A DNA stretch of 64,000 nucleotides from the NCBI RefSeq assembly GCF_026241195.1, contig NZ_JAPFQO010000007.1, forward strand, positions 186,001-250,000. The letters run 5' to 3'. A program made the translations under genes and the position numbers. This document shows, one piece after another, positions 60,200 to 64,000 of this stretch (the first letter of the stretch is position 1; each line of letters starts with the position of its first letter). Below the pieces are notes generated by a model, which was not told the origin of the DNA, did no database searches, and saw only the letters and a program-made list of their open reading frames with translations. Origin of the DNA: Pontibacter anaerobius. Lineage in GTDB: Bacteria > Bacteroidota > Bacteroidia > Cytophagales > Hymenobacteraceae.

Positions 60200-61276
60200 A
60201 TGTTAGATAAGTTAGAAGCCATTAATCAGCGTTTTGAAGAGGTAAGCCAACTGCTTATCCAGCCGGATGTGGTTAGCGACATGAAGAAGTATAAGTCGCT
60301 GAATAAAGAGTATAAAGATCTGGACAAGATCGTAACAGAATATAAGAAGTACCTGAACATCCTGAGCAACATAGACAACGCCAAGCAGGTGATTGCCACA
60401 GAGAAGGATGAGGACTTCAGGGAGATGGCAAAAGAGGAGCTGGACGAGTTGATTCCGCAGCGCGACGAGATGGAGGACACGCTGAAGGAACTGCTGATCC
60501 CGAAAGACCCGAACGACAGCAAGGACATCATCATGGAGATCCGTGCGGGTGCGGGTGGCGACGAAGCCTCTATCTTTGCCGGAGACCTTTACCGCATGTA
60601 CAGCCGCTTTGCCGAGAAGCAGGGCTGGAAAATGGAGCTGATGGATGCCACTGAAGGTACATCGGGCGGTTACAAAGAAATTATCGTGGGCGTATCCGGC
60701 GAGGACGTGTACGGCAAGCTTAAGTTCGAGTCAGGTGTGCACCGCGTGCAGCGTGTGCCGGCCACCGAAACGCAGGGCCGTATTCATACTTCGGTAGCCT
60801 CAGTAGTGGTGCTGCCGGAGGCGGAGGAGTTTGACGTGGAGATCGACATGAACGATATCCGCAAAGACCTGTTCTGTTCGTCAGGACCGGGTGGGCAGTC
60901 GGTAAACACTACTTACTCTGCCGTTCGCCTGACGCACATCCCAACCGGTATCGTGGCCCAGTGCCAGGACCAGAAATCACAGCTGAAGAATTACGATAAG
61001 GCGCTGGCGGTACTCCGCTCACGTATTTTTGAGGTAGAGTTGGCCAAGAAGAACGAGGCCGAGGGTGCACAGCGCAAGAGCATGGTAGGCGGCGGCGACC
61101 GTTCCGACAAGATCCGTACCTACAACTATCCGCAGGGCCGTGTTACCGACCACCGTATTGGCTACACCGTGTATAACCTGCCTTCTGTAATGGATGGCGG
61201 CATCGACGATTTTGTGGAAGAGCTGCGTATTGCTGAAAACGCTGAGCGCCTGAAAGAAGGAGCCACAGCAGAATAA
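60200..61276 (+). CDS. prfA: Peptide chain release factor 1
   Basis: RF1 ends translation at UAA and UAG. The 358-residue product has an N-terminal coiled-coil domain, the stop-codon-reading PAT tripeptide in [18 protein letters not shown] (RF1-type, where RF2 has SPF), and the peptidyl-hydrolysis motif [12 protein letters not shown] near residue 234 with the methylatable Gln. The length is typical. A terminator follows at 61301. This is the canonical release factor, in contrast to the baeRF protein at 29 kb. Confidence 0.97.
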   Translation: MLDKLEAINQRFEEVSQLLIQPDVVSDMKKYKSLNKEYKDLDKIVTEYKKYLNILSNIDNAKQVIATEKDEDFREMAKEELDELIPQRDEMEDTLKELLIPKDPNDSKDIIMEIRAGAGGDEASIFAGDLYRMYSRFAEKQGWKMELMDATEGTSGGYKEIIVGVSGEDVYGKLKFESGVHRVQRVPATETQGRIHTSVASVVVLPEAEEFDVEIDMNDIRKDLFCSSGPGGQSVNTTYSAVRLTHIPTGIVAQCQDQKSQLKNYDKALAVLRSRIFEVELAKKNEAEGAQRKSMVGGGDRSDKIRTYNYPQGRVTDHRIGYTVYNLPSVMDGGIDDFVEELRIAENAERLKEGATAE

Positions 61277-61300
61277 GCATTCGCCAAGTATAAATCAAAG

Positions 61301-61342
61301 GGATGCAGTGAAGCAAGTATAGCGGCGCTGCATCCTTTTTTT
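61301..61342 (+). terminator. Terminator of prfA
   Basis: GGATGCAG (61301-61308) and CTGCATCC (61328-61335), a 19-base loop, then seven T. The loop contains an AAGTATA word. Confidence 0.85.
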
Positions 61343-61424
61343 ATTGTTGCTGGTTAAATTGCTAAATTGCTGTACTTCATAAGAGTGTCCATACTTCCAA
61401 TAACCAATAACGAACAACTAAACT

Positions 61425-62795
61425 TTGAAGCTTCTGCTCGCCATATTGCCCCTGTTGCTGCTGCTGTCGGTGTTCGGCTGCGAGCCGAAGGATGAGGTGA
61501 TAACCACAGACCCGGATGCGGTGCTGCAGTTTTCGGCTGATACCGTGCTGTTCGATACCGTTTTCGTGAGCCGCGGCAGCATCACCAAGCGTTTGAAAGT
61601 ATATAACCGCAACGAGAAAGCTGTGCGCATCAGCGAGATCACGCTGGCGGGTGCTGCCTCTTCCCCCTATCAACTTACCATTAACGGGGTGCAGGCGCCG
61701 CTGGCAAATAACCTGGAGCTGCGCGGCGGCGACAGCCTGTATGTGCTCGTAAAAGCCAACATCAACCCAACAGACCAAAACCAGCCTTTCCTGGCGGCAG
61801 ATTCCATACTTTTTACCACCAACGGGCAGCAGCAGAACGTGAAACTGGTGGCCTATGGGCAAAATGCCTACTTCCACCGCAAAGGCAGCATCGGCACCAC
61901 CACCTGGCCCGCCGATAAACCGCACGTGCTGCTCGACTCGGTGCTAGTGCGCGAGGGCGAAGTGCTTACCATTGAGAAAGGAGCCCGCGTTTATGGCTAT
62001 AACAAGTCAGTATTGCTGGTGGCGGGGCAGCTACAGGTACAGGGCACGCCGCAGGAGCGGGTTGTTTTCAGTGGCTACCGCCGCGAGAAAGAATACCTGA
62101 CAGCGCCGGGCCAATGGGAGGGCATCCGGGTTCTGGCAACCAGCGGGGGCAACAGTATAAAGTATGCCGACATAAAAAATACACTGTACGGGCTGCGCAT
62201 CGGTAACCCGGATAAGGCCGGCACGCTGGTGGAGGGCTGCACCGTGGCACACGCACTGCAAGGGGGCGTAGTGGCCTTTACCTCGGAGGTGCAACTGGTG
62301 AACACACTCATCTATAACTGCGGGCAGTACGGCTTCGGCGGTTTGGGGGGAGGTGCGTATGAACTGCTGTACTCCACCATCGTGAGCTACCAAAACCCGC
62401 TGACGCGCGAAACGCCACTGCTCACCGTGGTTGATTTTATACCTGAGACCGAGATTGAGAACCAGCCCACCTCGATTAGGGTGCTTAACTCTATTGTGTA
62501 TTCTGATGGGGGGAGCACGGTGGATGAAGTACTGATAGAGCCGGCTGGCGCAGCCACCGAGGTTAGTAACAACCTGCTGCGTACCGAAAGGCATAGAGAG
62601 CAGTTTAGCGAAAACAACATCCTGAACACAGCCCCAAAGTTTAAGGCGCCGGCAAAGTATGATTTCAGCCTCGATACCCTCTCCCCTGCCAGTGGCGCCG
62701 CGAAAGTACTGCCGAACATACTTCAGGACATAAAAGGTGTAACCCGCAGCAGCACCCAACCCGACGCAGGCGCGTATGAGCGTACCATAGACTAA
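61425..62795 (+). CDS. Beta-helix lipoprotein (TTG start)
   Basis: A 456-residue predicted lipoprotein. TTG at 61425 is the only plausible start: an in-frame stop lies two codons upstream, and the signal peptide begins immediately (MKLLLAILPLLLLLSVFGC, Cys19 lipobox). Residues 20-140 form a beta-sandwich-like region (DTVLFDTVFVSRGSITKRLK). From about residue 150 there is a right-handed parallel beta-helix-like repeat region (GQLQVQGTPQERVVFSGY, GQWEGIRVLATSGG, STIVSYQNPLT), ending DAGAYERTID. The fold resembles NosD/pectate-lyase-like surface proteins; the substrate is unknown. Confidence 0.82.
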   Translation: MKLLLAILPLLLLLSVFGCEPKDEVITTDPDAVLQFSADTVLFDTVFVSRGSITKRLKVYNRNEKAVRISEITLAGAASSPYQLTINGVQAPLANNLELRGGDSLYVLVKANINPTDQNQPFLAADSILFTTNGQQQNVKLVAYGQNAYFHRKGSIGTTTWPADKPHVLLDSVLVREGEVLTIEKGARVYGYNKSVLLVAGQLQVQGTPQERVVFSGYRREKEYLTAPGQWEGIRVLATSGGNSIKYADIKNTLYGLRIGNPDKAGTLVEGCTVAHALQGGVVAFTSEVQLVNTLIYNCGQYGFGGLGGGAYELLYSTIVSYQNPLTRETPLLTVVDFIPETEIENQPTSIRVLNSIVYSDGGSTVDEVLIEPAGAATEVSNNLLRTERHREQFSENNILNTAPKFKAPAKYDFSLDTLSPASGAAKVLPNILQDIKGVTRSSTQPDAGAYERTID

Positions 62796-62964
62796 CAATC
62801 AATGCTGAATGAGTGAATGTGTGAAGAAGTTGAAGTGAACTTTACGCTTATACTCATACTTGCACAGGTAGGGTGAAGCCAAACAGGAAGTATAAAAAAG
62901 GCTGATTTGAACCCTCAAAAATAAAATCACTCATTCACACATCCTCTCATTCAAAATTATACTT

Positions 62965-63396
62965 ATGTGGTTTCAGAAAGAGATAAGGCTACCGGCCGTT
63001 AAGCGCGGCTTTCATTTAATAACAGACCTGCTGGAGGCGCAGCTGCCGGAACTGGAGGAGGTTTATGTGGGGCTGGCGCATATTTTCATTAAACACACCT
63101 CTGCCAGCCTCACCATTAACGAAAATGCCGACCCCACTGTGCGGCAGGACTTTGAGAGCCACTTCAACCACATGGTGCCGGAAAACCAACCCTACTACCG
63201 CCATACCCTGGAAGGCTCCGATGACATGCCTGCGCATTTAAAGGCCGCCATACTTGGCACCTCTGTTACGGTGCCCATCCGAAACGGGGAACTGAACCTC
63301 GGAACTTGGCAAGGCATCTACCTCTGCGAGCACCGCGACAACGCCTCCAAACGCACTATAGTAGTTACGCTGCAGGGTGAGGGAATGCATGGGTAA
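62965..63396 (+). CDS. YjbQ/UPF0047 family protein (thiamine phosphate synthase-like)
   Basis: A 143-residue protein of the secondary thiamine-phosphate synthase (YjbQ) family. LAHIFIKHTSASLTINENAD is the family signature, followed by ENQPYYRHTLEGSDDMPAHL, SVTVPIRNGELNLGTWQGIY and CEHRDNASKRTIVV. The Escherichia YjbQ has been reported to have weak thiamine phosphate synthase activity; the physiological role is unclear. The length is normal. It is preceded by a low-complexity ATTCACACATCC leader. Confidence 0.92.
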   Translation: MWFQKEIRLPAVKRGFHLITDLLEAQLPELEEVYVGLAHIFIKHTSASLTINENADPTVRQDFESHFNHMVPENQPYYRHTLEGSDDMPAHLKAAILGTSVTVPIRNGELNLGTWQGIYLCEHRDNASKRTIVVTLQGEGMHG

Positions 63397-63510
63397 TGGT
63401 TTAGTTATTAGATGTTGGTTGTTGGGGGAAATTATAAAAAAGCATAAACTCCTACTTCCTTAACTCACTCTGATAACGAATAATTAACAACTAGTAACCA
63501 TTCACTACCC

Positions 63511-64000
63511 TTACCGCACAACACTTACCCGCCTGATCTCAGTGCCATTAGTGCTAACCAGGCGCATGAAGTATACGCCAGGCGGCAGGTGGCGTACATC
63601 CAGTTGCAGTGTGCGGCTGCGGGCCTCCGCTGTAAGTATGGTTTTGCCTACGCTGTTTATAAGCTCCACGTGTCGCACAAGTATACGCGCAGGCTGTTCA
63701 ATGTACAGATAATCCGAGGTTGGATTCGGGTATACCGTCAGGTCGCTGACCGTTACGTGCACAAAGTCCTCCTTTACCTCGCTGTCGGTTACAGTGCCAT
63801 TGCTCACCGTTAGCTTTACATCGTACTGGCCAGGCTGCGGATAGGTAACGGTGGGGTTCTGCTGCGTAGAAGTAGCCGGTATGCCTCCCTTAAACTCCCA
63901 GAGCCACTCAGTAGCCCGAACGCCTTCCGGTGTGGCAGCAAACTGTATACTACTCCCAGCAACTACCAGTGTGTCGCTTTCCTGCGCCAAACCAAAATCA
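63511..64000 (-). CDS. PKD-domain protein with T9SS type A sorting domain (5' end missing)
   Basis: The minus-strand frame runs to the right edge without a start: the codons before the first in-window Met read DFGLAQESD and continue outward. Visible content is a PKD domain (SSIQFAATPEGVRATEWLWE, YPQPGQYDVKLTVSNG) of about 80 residues and a type A sorting signal (VYPNPTSDYLYIEQPA, ending RVSVVR). FGLAQESD could be the end of a signal peptide or an internal sequence, so whether the protein is small or large cannot be decided here. It is the third type IX secretion cargo of the window. Confidence 0.8.
   Translation of the reverse strand, partial: DFGLAQESDTLVVAGSSIQFAATPEGVRATEWLWEFKGGIPATSTQQNPTVTYPQPGQYDVKLTVSNGTVTDSEVKEDFVHVTVSDLTVYPNPTSDYLYIEQPARILVRHVELINSVGKTILTAEARSRTLQLDVRHLPPGVYFMRLVSTNGTEIRRVSVVR

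Noticed and set aside
1-64000. tRNA or rRNA genes
   Set aside because: No T-loop-like GGTTCGAATC words with matching acceptor stems, and no rRNA-like conserved stretches were noticed on either strand.

Overview
The window is a chromosomal segment of a Bacteroidota bacterium, most likely of order Cytophagales, family Hymenobacteraceae (Pontibacter or a close relative). This is inferred from gldJ, a PorP/SprF protein and three cargo proteins ending in type A sorting domains (type IX secretion), a carotenoid set of the flexixanthin/saproxanthin kind (CrtD-like plus CruF), Bacteroidota-type promoters (TTG, about 20 bases, TAnnTTTG), general scarcity of Shine-Dalgarno sites, and DUF families typical of the phylum. 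I saw no rRNA, tRNA, CRISPR array, prophage or intact insertion sequence.

Layout. 1-5.2 kb: edge of a DUF4175 gene, exonuclease III, AhpD-like protein, ComF, malate:quinone oxidoreductase, DUF4265. 5.3-11.7 kb: gldJ and sprF (type IX secretion/gliding), a large AsmA-like protein, a DUF4382 lipoprotein. 11.8-17.6 kb: DinB-like protein, small lipoproteins, diacylglycerol kinase, two adjacent MsrB paralogues, an SDR, a YkgJ-type cysteine-cluster protein and an AT-rich orphan. 17.7-19.1 kb: fumC. 19.1-20.1 kb: gene-free repeat block. 20.1-27.9 kb: two membrane proteins, a CHASE/PAS histidine kinase, radA, a TlpA-like thioredoxin. 27.9-29.0 kb: second gene-free repeat block. 29-38.9 kb: a bacterial eRF1-like (baeRF) protein, radical SAM/SPASM enzyme, MscS channel, inositol-phosphatase/DUF4105/rsmI cluster, pterin dehydratase, SDR and hydrophilin-like proteins, metallophosphoesterase. 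39-45.5 kb: two divergent sorting-domain surface proteins. 45.6-55.6 kb: glyA-tatC-rpiB, GT-C-like membrane protein, rbfA-methyltransferase-FtsX-like permease, SNF2 helicase. 55.8-64 kb: SRPBCC-crtD-cruF, a TetR-type regulator, thioredoxin/DUF6952, prfA, beta-helix lipoprotein, YjbQ, and the edge of a third sorting-domain protein.

Most genes are housekeeping. The most unusual signals are not genes. (1) The word AAGTATAAA / TTTATACTT and its core AAGTATA is greatly over-represented on both strands, inside and between genes, and often just before terminator hairpins. (2) A roughly 435-base intergenic element occurs twice (19.54 and 28.37 kb). Its 3' half is a row of short hairpins whose stems differ between copies by compensatory changes. 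(3) A second repeat family, rich in CCCCT/AGGGG with an internal hairpin insert, surrounds both copies. (4) A recent 480-base-period internal duplication lies in the IPT/TIG surface protein.

Start codons were moved inward from the longest open frame wherever family length, signal peptide or a better ATG supported it. All functional calls are by recognition of sequence motifs; no search was run.
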